Shown here in pieces: positions 54,118 to 64,000 of a stretch of 64,000 nucleotides of DNA (positions are counted from its first letter, which is position 1; every line of letters starts with the position of its first letter). The translations under genes were made by a program, and so were the position numbers. Under the pieces are notes generated by a model, which saw only the letters and a program-made list of their open reading frames with translations, was not told the DNA's origin and made no database searches. Source of the DNA: Bog-473 sp963821755. Its GTDB lineage: Bacteria > Actinomycetota > Acidimicrobiia > Acidimicrobiales > RAAP-2. The stretch covers positions 62,001 to 126,000 of the forward strand of contig CAWGEX010000005.1 of NCBI GenBank assembly GCA_963821755.1, written 5' to 3'.

Positions 54118-54310
54118 CCTTCGCCTGGGGCCGCACGCCCGGCGCCGCCTTCGTTGGGCGTGACGTCCTAACCAGGTGACGAAGAGTTCTTGTGACCGCA
54201 CTTCACGTCGCGGCTCGGTACGCTGAACTCGGTTCGTAGAAAGCGAACTCTGCGAGGCCTTGCGGGCGATGAGCGACTGCGAAGCCCGCCGGGAGGAAGG
54301 GCCAGCCAGC

Positions 54311-55033
54311 ATGCACATTGAGGACATCCCGTACACGGTGAACGGCGAGAGCATGGTCGGACACCTGGCCTTCGATGACCACCGCGCTGGCCTCAAGCCG
54401 GCCGTGCTGGTCTCGCACGAAGGTCCCGGACTCGACGGGCATGCCAAGGCGATCGCCGAGAAACTGGCGGGCATGGGCTACACCGCCTTTGCCCTGGATT
54501 ACCACGGCAACGGCGAGCCTCCCCCGATGGATCAGGCGATGGAGCGCATCGGAGCCTTCAGGGATGATCCCGATCGCGCCTGCGCGCTGGCGCTGGCCGG
54601 CCTCGAAGTCCTCTTGGCCCAACCGTCGACCGACCCCCATCGGGTGGCGGCCATCGGGTACTGCTACGGCGGCCTCCTCTCACTCGAGCTGGCCCGGACC
54701 GGGGCCAACGTGAAGGCCGTGGTGGGCTTCCATCCCGGATTCGGACCAGCCCGGACCGAGGCCTCGCGTCGCATCCGGGCCAGGATCCTGATGTGCTGCG
54801 GCACCGAGGACCCCTTCGCCACCCGGGACCAGCGAGCCGCCTTCGAGGTGGAGATGTGTGAAGCGAGCGTCTCCGATTGGTCGTTGGAGCTCTACGGCGG
54901 CGTCGGGCACAGCTTCACCAATCCCGCCGCCGACATGGCCGGGATCCCGGGCGTCGAGTACAACGCCATGGCCGAGCGGCGCTCGTGGAAGTCGATGCTG
55001 GCGCTGCTGGACGAAGCCCTCGGACCGGTCTGA
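54311..55033 (+). CDS. Dienelactone hydrolase family protein
   Basis: This 240-residue alpha/beta hydrolase has the dienelactone-hydrolase triad: nucleophile Cys118 in IGYCYGGLLSLEL, Asp in CCGTEDPFA and His in GVGHSFTNP. The family opens lactone rings in aromatic degradation, but many members act on unknown esters. The oxyanion region is VSHEGPGLDGHAKAIAEKLA. I chose the ATG at 54311, with GGGAGGAAGG upstream; 54260 is a possible longer start. No other aromatic catabolism genes are adjacent. Confidence 0.9.
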   Translation: MHIEDIPYTVNGESMVGHLAFDDHRAGLKPAVLVSHEGPGLDGHAKAIAEKLAGMGYTAFALDYHGNGEPPPMDQAMERIGAFRDDPDRACALALAGLEVLLAQPSTDPHRVAAIGYCYGGLLSLELARTGANVKAVVGFHPGFGPARTEASRRIRARILMCCGTEDPFATRDQRAAFEVEMCEASVSDWSLELYGGVGHSFTNPAADMAGIPGVEYNAMAERRSWKSMLALLDEALGPV

Positions 55034-55072
55034 ACCGCGCCGGAGCGCAGCACGCGGCGCAGCGATCGTTCC

Positions 55073-55498
55073 TCAGTCCACGTTCCGACTGCTCGACGTC
55101 ATGAGGTGCGGCTCTTGGTCGGGGTGCTCGATTCCGAAGCTGATGATCCGCCGGGGCCGTATGCGGATGAGTGAACTGTCATGGCCCGGCGACGGGGTGC
55201 CTGGGTCCGGCACGACCTCGGCGGTGCCGCGAATCTCGAGACAGCGCACCCGCCACGGCTGCCTCGAGGCGAGATCGTCGACGACGAAGGCCACGCGGTC
55301 GTTGTGCATGACGTTGTGGTACTTCCGGCTGTTCGACATGTTGAAGCCGCCGATGTCGATGGTGCCGAACTCTTCGTTGTACGAGAAGCCGACCGGGCTG
55401 ACCTGAGGCGAGCCGTCGCCACGGACCGTGGCCAGCCGGCCGATCGGCTGGGTCTCCAGATAACTGAGTTCCGATGCCGTGAACGTCATGGTGGTCAT
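55073..55498 (-). CDS. PPOX-class (split-barrel, F420/FMN) oxidoreductase
   Basis: The 141-residue protein has the split beta-barrel pattern of pyridoxamine-phosphate-oxidase-like proteins: SYLETQPIGRLATVRGDGSPQVSPVGFSYNE, SRKYHNVMHNDRVAFVVDDL and RCLEIRGTAEVV. Actinobacterial members usually bind F420 or FMN; this short single-domain type is common among F420-dependent reductases. The ATG at 55498 is followed by a second in-frame ATG. It lies convergent with the dienelactone hydrolase gene. Substrate unknown. Confidence 0.87.
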   Translation of the reverse strand: MTTMTFTASELSYLETQPIGRLATVRGDGSPQVSPVGFSYNEEFGTIDIGGFNMSNSRKYHNVMHNDRVAFVVDDLASRQPWRVRCLEIRGTAEVVPDPGTPSPGHDSSLIRIRPRRIISFGIEHPDQEPHLMTSSSRNVD

Positions 55499-55590
55499 TC
55501 CCTCCGTCTCGGTGCGTGCATCGTCGGTGTTCTGCCTGACCCTCGGACACATCTGCATCGTAAGAGGATGACGATCCTTTGCGGCAACCG

Positions 55591-55920
55591 TTAGGTGCAG
55601 GCAACGGCCACGGCGAGGGCATCGCACACCTCGTGCATCCGCTCGCCGCTCAGGCGCCCGATGCGCTCAACCAGAATTCCGACGGCGACGCTCTCGACGG
55701 AATCGAGATTGACGGCCGAACGATGCGGGATCGGGTCATCTCCCGGATCGAGCACCACCTCGCTGTTCAGTCCACGGATCGTTGTTGTACACGGTGCCAC
55801 GATCGAACGATGAAGGCGCCCAATGGCCGCGTCTCGCGAAAGTATGACGACCGGACGTCTGCCGATCTCGGGTGGTTCACACCACCAGATTTCGCCCCGT
55901 TCGGGTGCCGTCACCGTCAC
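55591..55920 (-). CDS. mazF: MazF/PemK-family toxin (endoribonuclease)
   Basis: The 109-residue protein (GTG at 55920) has the MazF fold pattern: ERGEIWWCEPPEIGRRPVVILSRDAAIGRL, SIVAPCTTTIRGLNSEVVLDPGDD with the conserved strand Thr/Ser, and SAVNLDSVESVAVGILVERIGRLSGERM. MazF toxins cut mRNA at short sites. The GTG overlaps the antitoxin stop by GTGA, which favours it over the upstream starts near 55962. It forms a typical two-gene toxin-antitoxin unit with the ribbon-helix-helix gene. Confidence 0.87.
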   Translation of the reverse strand: MTVTAPERGEIWWCEPPEIGRRPVVILSRDAAIGRLHRSIVAPCTTTIRGLNSEVVLDPGDDPIPHRSAVNLDSVESVAVGILVERIGRLSGERMHEVCDALAVAVACT

Positions 55921-56153
55921 GATGACCCGGCCGCCTCCCGGAACGACTCGAGGTCTCCCCATTCGTCGACTTCGCCGAGCGGGTGCTCGTCATAGGCCCT
56001 GTAGGTGGCGTCGATCTCAGTGGCCCGGTGATCGGCGACCAAGGCTCGCAGTGCCGCATCGAGCATCGCGGCGTCGTTCGTCCACCCTCGTAATCCTCGG
56101 GCCGACGCCAACAACCCGCCGTCAACCGTCGTGCTCACTCGTTCCCGAGCCAT
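55917..56153 (-). CDS. MazE/VapB-type ribbon-helix-helix antitoxin
   Basis: The 78-residue protein starts ARERVSTTVDGGLLASARGLRG, a ribbon-helix-helix DNA-binding strand and helix. It continues with a helix (TNDAAMLDAALRALVADHR) and an acidic C-terminal tail (EHPLGEVDEWGDLESFREAAG) suited to wrapping around the toxin. The unit order antitoxin-toxin is normal. It probably autoregulates through the inverted repeat just upstream. It resembles MazE5/MazE9-type antitoxins of mycobacteria, but exact type is uncertain. Confidence 0.82.
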   Translation of the reverse strand: MARERVSTTVDGGLLASARGLRGWTNDAAMLDAALRALVADHRATEIDATYRAYDEHPLGEVDEWGDLESFREAAGSS

Positions 56154-56159
56154 GCCATG

Positions 56160-56178
56160 ATTGTAGCATGAGTATGCC
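56160..56178 (-). promoter_or_regulatory. Leaderless promoter and inverted repeat of the toxin-antitoxin operon
   Basis: On the minus strand TACAAT (56165-56160) ends six bases before the antitoxin ATG at 56153, so transcription should begin at or next to the start codon. An inverted repeat, GCAT-GAGT-ATGC (56167-56178), lies directly upstream and is a good operator candidate for the antitoxin. I see no convincing -35 box. Confidence 0.5.
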
Positions 56179-56236
56179 ACAGAGACTCCTTCCCGTCGGT
56201 GCCCAGGAAGAACGGTGCGGGCGGAGGCGTCAGATT

Positions 56237-56530
56237 TCAGGGAACCATCACATAGGTGCGTTGCACCAGCGGCTGCCCCAATGCGGCCAGCACCTTTTCG
56301 AGATGCCCGCTCTGCGCGATCCGCTCGCCGAATGAGGCATCGTGGGCCTCGGCGGAGTCCCAGCGCTGGATGAACGTGAAGGCCAGATCGTCGTCCTGAT
56401 CCCGGTAGAGATCGAAGGATTCGCAGCCTTCGGCGGCCCGCATGCGGTCCCGGCCGTCGGTCAGCAGGGCCATGAGTGTGCTCTCCCGACCTGGCGCGGC
56501 GTGAAACTCCGTGACGTGCGTGATGCTCAT
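56237..56530 (-). CDS. Antibiotic-biosynthesis-monooxygenase (ABM) domain protein
   Basis: The 97-residue protein has the ferredoxin-like ABM fold: SITHVTEFHAAPGRESTLMALLTDGRDRMRAAEGCESFDLYRDQDDDLAFTFIQRW is the beta-alpha-beta half and HLEKVLAALGQPLVQRTYVMVP the end. Relatives include small cofactorless monooxygenases, heme-degrading proteins and YgiN-like quinol monooxygenases. It lies between the toxin-antitoxin pair and the divergent SPFH gene, 139 bp from the latter. Function unknown. Confidence 0.85.
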   Translation of the reverse strand: MSITHVTEFHAAPGRESTLMALLTDGRDRMRAAEGCESFDLYRDQDDDLAFTFIQRWDSAEAHDASFGERIAQSGHLEKVLAALGQPLVQRTYVMVP

Positions 56531-56603
56531 CAGTACGGCACCTCCGTGGTGAGTGGTCGGGCACCGGTTGGCGGAGCCGCCGTCAAGCTAGCCGCCACCG
56601 GTC

Positions 56604-56645
56604 TTGACGACTCGGATTAAAGTGATATCTTATTAATATCACTTT
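56604..56645 (+). promoter_or_regulatory. SPFH operon promoter with perfect 27-bp palindromic operator
   Basis: AAAGTGATAT (56619-56628) and ATATCACTTT (56636-56645) are perfect 10-bp arms around a 7-bp CTTATTA centre. The palindrome is strikingly AT-rich in a GC-rich genome. A -35-like TTGACG (56604-56609) and, after 16 bp, a -10-like TATCTT (56626-56631) place the -10 box inside it. A bound dimeric or tetrameric repressor would block transcription. The small ribbon-helix-helix protein of the operon is the natural candidate. Confidence 0.8.
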
Positions 56646-56669
56646 ATCGTCCTCTCAGAAGGAGGGACC

Positions 56670-57596
56670 ATGAGCCAGAGCCAGACAGTCCAACCGTACG
56701 GCGACCCCGAGGCGATTCCGGTCGGCCCTTCGGGCACCCGGGTCGTGATCCGGGAGCGGAAGGCGTGGGCGATCAACGGCTGGCTCGGCGTCCTCGTGAT
56801 CGCCGCCTGCATCGCCGCCACGGTCGTGCTCCTCCAGCATCACTCGGTCAGGGGCTTCGCCGCCGTGTCGATCGTGGTGGGCGTGGTCATCTTGGCCTCT
56901 CTCGTCATCGTGCAGCCCGGCCAGACCAGGGTCGTGCGGTTTTTCGGCAGCTACGTCGGGACCGTGCGTCGTACCGGCCTGTCCTGGATCCTGCCCCTCA
57001 CCGACCGGCGGAGCGTGAGCATCCGGGTCAGGAACTTCGAGACGAGCCACCTGAAGGTCAACGACGCCGACGGCAATCCCGTGGAGATCGCCTCCATCGT
57101 CGTCTGGCAGGTGGCCGACACCTCGCGTGCTCTCTACGCCGTCGATGACTACCTCAATTTCGTGCGGGTCCAGGCCGAATCGGCCTTACGACACGTGGCG
57201 ACCACGCATCCCTACGACAACCCCGCCGATAACGGCCTTTCGCTGCGCGGCTCGACCGACATCGTCGCCGGCGAGCTGGCCGAGGAGATGGCCCAGCGCG
57301 TCGCCATCGCCGGAGTCGAGATCGTCGAAGTGCGCATCAGCCATCTGGCCTACGCGTCGGAGATCGCCCAGGCCATGCTGCGCCGGCAACAGGCCAGCGC
57401 CGTCGTCGCGGCCCGCTCCCGTATCGTCGACGGCGCCGTCGGCATGGTCGAGATGGCGCTGGCCCGGCTGAGCGAGCGCAACATCGTCGATCTCGACGAG
57501 GAACGCAAGGCGGCGATGGTGAGCAACTTGATGGTCGTCCTGTGCGGTGACCAACCGGCGTCGCCGGTCGTCAACACCGGGACGCTCTACTCCTGA
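56670..57596 (+). CDS. SPFH/band-7 domain membrane protein
   Basis: The 308-residue protein has an N-terminal cytosolic tail, two transmembrane helices (about 37-55 and 61-81) and an SPFH domain (about 80-260). Markers are ILASLVIVQPGQTRVVRFFGSYVGTVRRTGLSWILPLTDRR, NDADGNPVEIASIVVWQV, and EEMAQRVAIAGVEIVEVRISHLAYASEIAQAMLRRQQASAVVAARSRIVDGAV. It probably forms membrane-associated oligomers like stomatin or flotillin. No NfeD partner is adjacent. GAAGGAGG precedes the ATG. The ribbon-helix-helix gene starts three bases after its stop. Confidence 0.9.
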   Translation: MSQSQTVQPYGDPEAIPVGPSGTRVVIRERKAWAINGWLGVLVIAACIAATVVLLQHHSVRGFAAVSIVVGVVILASLVIVQPGQTRVVRFFGSYVGTVRRTGLSWILPLTDRRSVSIRVRNFETSHLKVNDADGNPVEIASIVVWQVADTSRALYAVDDYLNFVRVQAESALRHVATTHPYDNPADNGLSLRGSTDIVAGELAEEMAQRVAIAGVEIVEVRISHLAYASEIAQAMLRRQQASAVVAARSRIVDGAVGMVEMALARLSERNIVDLDEERKAAMVSNLMVVLCGDQPASPVVNTGTLYS

Positions 57597-57599
57597 TCG

Positions 57600-57794
57600 G
57601 TGGCTGACCGCAAGCAGATACTGCTTCGGATTGATCCGGCCGTCCACGATGCCCTGGCCCAGTGGGCGGCCGATGAGTTCCGCAGCCTCAATGCCCACAT
57701 CGAGATGCTGCTGCGCCGGGCCCTCGACGACGCCGGGCGCATGCCGAAAAAGGCTCGCCCCCTGCCCAAGCGCGGTCGTCCACCCGCCGCCTGA
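57600..57794 (+). CDS. Small ribbon-helix-helix (Arc/HicB-type) protein
   Basis: This 64-residue protein (GTG at 57600) begins ADRKQILLRIDPAVHDALAQWAADEFRSLNAHIEMLLRRALDDAGR, an Arc-type ribbon-helix-helix: one beta strand with the DNA-contacting residues (QILLRI) and two helices, then a basic tail (KKARPLPKRGRPP). It starts three bases after the SPFH stop, so it is translationally coupled. It most likely binds the perfect palindrome at 56619-56645 as an autorepressor. It converges on clpB with a 20-bp gap. Confidence 0.82.
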   Translation: MADRKQILLRIDPAVHDALAQWAADEFRSLNAHIEMLLRRALDDAGRMPKKARPLPKRGRPPAA

Positions 57795-57814
57795 ACCGCC
57801 ACTGCCATGAGCAA

Positions 57815-60304
<2,490 letters not shown>

Positions 60305-60310
60305 CGACCC

Positions 60311-60748
60311 TCACCTCCTCCGGTAGGGGACGGGCGTCTGTCGCAGGGGCACCAGGTCGCGACGGTACTGGCGGTGCGTGTCGGCCACCGCCACCCTGGC
60401 CAGCGAGCGTGCTTCGTCCAGCTCGTCGCGCAACCGGCCGAGTTCGGCTTCGAGCTCCAGCACCCGGCGCACCCCCTCGAGGTTGAGCCCGGTGGCCGTC
60501 AGCTCCTGGATGTGGCGGAGCCGGGACAGGTCGCTGTCGGAGAAGCGCCGGCTCCCGCCGCTGGTGCGCGAGGGATCGAGCAGTCCCTTGCGCTCGTAGA
60601 TGCGCAGCGTCTGGGGGTGCATCCCGGTCAGCTCGGCCGCCACCGAGATCACGTAGACGGCCCGGTCGGCCCGCTCGGCTCGGCGTTGGCGCTTGGCGTT
60701 GGCGTTGGCGTCCTGCTCGCGCCCGGGCCGGTCAGCCTTCACGCTCAC
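60311..60748 (-). CDS. hspR: Heat-shock repressor HspR (MerR family)
   Basis: HspR represses the dnaK operon in actinobacteria with DnaK as corepressor. The 145-residue MerR-family protein has YVISVAAELTGMHPQTLRIYERKGLLDPSRTSGGSRRFSDSDLSRLRHIQELTATGLNLEGVRRVLELEAE, the full DNA-binding and linker region. The N-terminus has a short Asn-Ala repeat. No HAIR operator (CTTGAGT-N7-ACTCAAG) is visible in the window; it should lie upstream of dnaK, outside. It sits between dnaJ and clpB. Confidence 0.95.
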   Translation of the reverse strand: MSVKADRPGREQDANANAKRQRRAERADRAVYVISVAAELTGMHPQTLRIYERKGLLDPSRTSGGSRRFSDSDLSRLRHIQELTATGLNLEGVRRVLELEAELGRLRDELDEARSLARVAVADTHRQYRRDLVPLRQTPVPYRRR

Positions 60749-60756
60749 CCGCCCCC

Positions 60757-61881
60757 TCAGCCTTCGACCGCGACCCGCGGCGCCTCATCGGTCACCGCGG
60801 CCAGGGACTCGACGGCCGCCCGCTGCTCGTCGGAGAGCTCGGTCGGCACGACCACGTCCAGCTTCACCAGCAGGTTCCCCGGCTTGGCGTTGCGGCCGCC
60901 ACCCGAGGGCACACCCCGGCCGGCCACGCGCAGCACCGTGCCCGGGGCCGTCCCGGCCGGGACCCGCACCGTGACCTTGCCGTCCAACGTGGGCACGGTG
61001 ATGGTGGTGCCCAGGGCCGCTTCGGGGAAGGTGATGGGGACGTTCATGGTCAGGTTCCGGCCGCTGCGCCCGAAGATCGGGTGCGAGCCGACGTGGACCA
61101 CGACGTAGAGGTCACCCGGTGGGGCCATGCCCTGACCCGGTGCGCCGCGTCCCTTGACCCGGATGCGCTGCCCGTCCTCCACCCCGGCCGGGATGCGGAC
61201 CTTGACCGACCGGACCTTCCGCTCGGTGCCCGAACCGTGACAGACCGGGCAGGGGGTGTCGAACAGCGTGCCCCGACCCTGGCAGTCCGGGCAGACGGTG
61301 CTGAGTGAGAACAGTCCCTGGTTGTCGTTGAGGCTGCCCGTCCCGCCGCAGCGCGGGCAGGTGTGCGTCGACGTCCCCGGCGCGGCGCCGGTGCCCCGGC
61401 AGTTGGAGCACCGCACCTCCTCGGGCACGTTGACCTTGGTGGTCACCCCGTGCACGGCGTCGGTGAACGACAGGTGCAGGACCGTCTCCATGTCCGCCCC
61501 GCGCGCGGGCCCACGGGTGGTCGTGGTCCGCCCGCCCCGGTTCCCGAACAGCCCACCGAAGAGGTCGCTCAGGTCACCCATGTCCGCGGTCCGGAAGCCC
61601 CCGGGCGCGCCGGCACCGCCGGGGCCGGGGGCGCCGAAGCCGCCGGCCAGTGGCCCGAGGCGGCGGACCTCGTCGTATTCCTTGCGCTTGTCGGCGTCAC
61701 CGAGGACGTCGTAGGCCGCGCTGATCTCCTTGAAGCGCTCCTCGGAGCCGGGGTTGGTGTCCGGGTGGTACTGCTTGGCCAACTTCCGGTAGGCGCGCGT
61801 GATCTCCTTGTCGGAGGCCGTGGACACGACTCCCAACACCTTGTAGTAATCCTTCTCGTACCACTCCCGCTGGGCGGCCAT
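60757..61881 (-). CDS. dnaJ: Chaperone DnaJ
   Basis: The 374-residue cochaperone has the J domain with HPD (YRKLAKQYHPDTNPG, about 31-45), a Gly-rich linker (about 75-115), four zinc-finger repeats of CxxCxGxG type (CSNCRGTG, CPRCGGTG, CPDCQGRG, CPVCHGSG) and the C-terminal substrate-binding domains. It activates DnaK ATPase. Only 8 bp separate it from grpE and the stop is close to hspR. Length is normal. Confidence 0.96.
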   Translation of the reverse strand: MAAQREWYEKDYYKVLGVVSTASDKEITRAYRKLAKQYHPDTNPGSEERFKEISAAYDVLGDADKRKEYDEVRRLGPLAGGFGAPGPGGAGAPGGFRTADMGDLSDLFGGLFGNRGGRTTTTRGPARGADMETVLHLSFTDAVHGVTTKVNVPEEVRCSNCRGTGAAPGTSTHTCPRCGGTGSLNDNQGLFSLSTVCPDCQGRGTLFDTPCPVCHGSGTERKVRSVKVRIPAGVEDGQRIRVKGRGAPGQGMAPPGDLYVVVHVGSHPIFGRSGRNLTMNVPITFPEAALGTTITVPTLDGKVTVRVPAGTAPGTVLRVAGRGVPSGGGRNAKPGNLLVKLDVVVPTELSDEQRAAVESLAAVTDEAPRVAVEG

Positions 61882-61889
61882 GGCTCAGG

Positions 61890-62522
61890 TCACCCCCGGA
61901 CGCGGACCATGGCCGGACGGAGCACCCGGCCCCGCCAGCGATAGCCCGATCGCAGCACCTCGTCGATCACCGGCTCGCCCCCCTCGACTTCGCCTTCGCA
62001 TTTGGCCACGGCGTCGTGGACCTCGGGATCGAAGGGCACCTCGGCCTCGTTCACCCGCTCCAGGCCTTCCTTGGCCAGCGTCTCGAGCAGCATGGAACGG
62101 GCCGCCTGCAAGGCCTTGGCGTCTTCGGACCCGGCGCCCGACTCGCCCTGATGGGCCTGGGCCAGGTCGAGCGTGTCGAGCACGTGCAGCAACTTGGTCA
62201 CCAGGTCGGTGGCGGCGCGCGCCGACTGCTCGTCCTGCAAGCGCTGAATCCGCTTGCGGTAGTTCTCGAATTCGGCCTGGACGCGCTGGAGCGCGAGCAG
62301 GTACTCGTCCCGCTCGGCCGCCAGCACCTTCATCGGATCGAGCTCGCGCTCGACCGTCGTCGTCGCCAGACCCAGTCCCGGTTCCGGGCGCCCCCGCCGC
62401 GGCCTCGGCCACGGCGGAACGGGCGTCGCTCCAGATCCCGGCCTCCAGCTCCGATTCCGATTCCGACTTCGACTCGGACTCCGGCGTGACCTCCTCAGCG
62501 GGGACGGCCTCGTCGGAGTTGC

Positions 62523-62526
<4 letters not shown>
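61890..62526 (-). CDS. grpE: Nucleotide exchange factor GrpE, one frameshift
   Basis: GrpE exchanges nucleotide on DnaK. The N-terminal part (ATG 62526) is an acidic Glu/Ser-rich tail (PEESESKSESES-like). The rest, in the next frame from about 62390, has LAAERDEYLLALQRVQAEFENYRKRIQRLQDEQSARAATDLVTKLLHVLDTLDLA and ends VIDEVLRSGYRWRGRVLRPAMVRV, the family signature. One extra base near 62387-62395 in a G/C run breaks the frame; removing it gives about 211 residues. The ATG overlaps dnaK's stop (ATGA). Confidence 0.93.

Positions 62527-64000
<1,474 letters not shown>

Noticed and set aside
60749..60756. HAIR operator near hspR or dnaJ
   Set aside because: No CTTGAGT-N7-ACTCAAG-like sequence is present in the gap or nearby; the operator probably lies upstream of dnaK, outside the window.

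Overview
This 64-kb window comes from a high-GC actinobacterium. Evidence is the HspR-type dnaK-grpE-dnaJ-hspR order, purS/purQ/purL-type purine genes, a SARP/BTAD regulator, an HxlR regulator, DUF7144 and SHOCT membrane proteins, and several PPOX and luciferase-like flavin enzymes. Class Acidimicrobiia is my best guess from the overall gene mix, but that is inference. Genes are tightly packed, with many 4-nt ATGA or GTGA start/stop overlaps, frequent GTG starts and a few promoters that look leaderless. I saw no rRNA, tRNA, CRISPR array, insertion sequence or prophage.

Layout. 1-7.3 kb: the end of a P-type cation ATPase, polyphosphate kinase 2, a PAP2 phosphatase, a SulP/STAS anion transporter, a membrane-anchored diacylglycerol-kinase-like protein and a frameshifted DUF2252 protein. 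7.4-10.1 kb: two small membrane proteins and a membrane-anchored S11 peptidase homologue whose catalytic motifs are gone. 10.1-13.8 kb: an OpuC-type osmoprotectant ABC transporter with its ATPase gene divergent from the permease and binding-protein genes. 13.9-19 kb: a cysteine dioxygenase-rhodanese pair, an old-yellow-enzyme, a DMT transporter and an amidase. 18.8-20.8 kb: a divergent HxlR regulator and DHA2 efflux pump. 20.7-30.2 kb: a catabolic-looking stretch (APH-DUF6285 fusion, DUF7064-like protein, SDR, zinc alcohol dehydrogenase, luciferase-like oxidoreductase, epoxide-hydrolase-like enzyme, DUF1028, serine hydrolase, nucleosidase-like protein). 30.3-34.1 kb: a lower-GC membrane protein, a methyltransferase and a DGPF protein/ECF42 sigma pair.

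34.1-53.4 kb holds most of the de novo purine pathway on the minus strand in three blocks: purL-purF-purM-pyrE, purS-purQ and purA-purD-purB-purC. Between them lie methyltransferases, a large SARP-AAA-TPR regulator, an APH-like kinase, an NTF2-like protein and a cupin. 53.5-57.8 kb is accessory: a PfpI-like protein, a dienelactone hydrolase, a PPOX protein, a MazEF-type toxin-antitoxin pair, an ABM monooxygenase, and an SPFH protein with a small ribbon-helix-helix protein behind a perfect palindromic operator. 57.8-64 kb is the heat-shock operon dnaK-grpE-dnaJ-hspR-clpB; dnaK runs off the end.

Seven single-base frame breaks occur in otherwise intact genes (DUF2252, alcohol dehydrogenase twice, DUF1028, purL, purC, grpE). 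All seven are one extra base. Because several hit housekeeping genes, I read them as assembly errors, not decay. The best candidates for new biology are the SPFH/ribbon-helix-helix module with its palindrome, the catalytically dead S11 homologue, and the direct-repeat operator of the cysteine dioxygenase operon.
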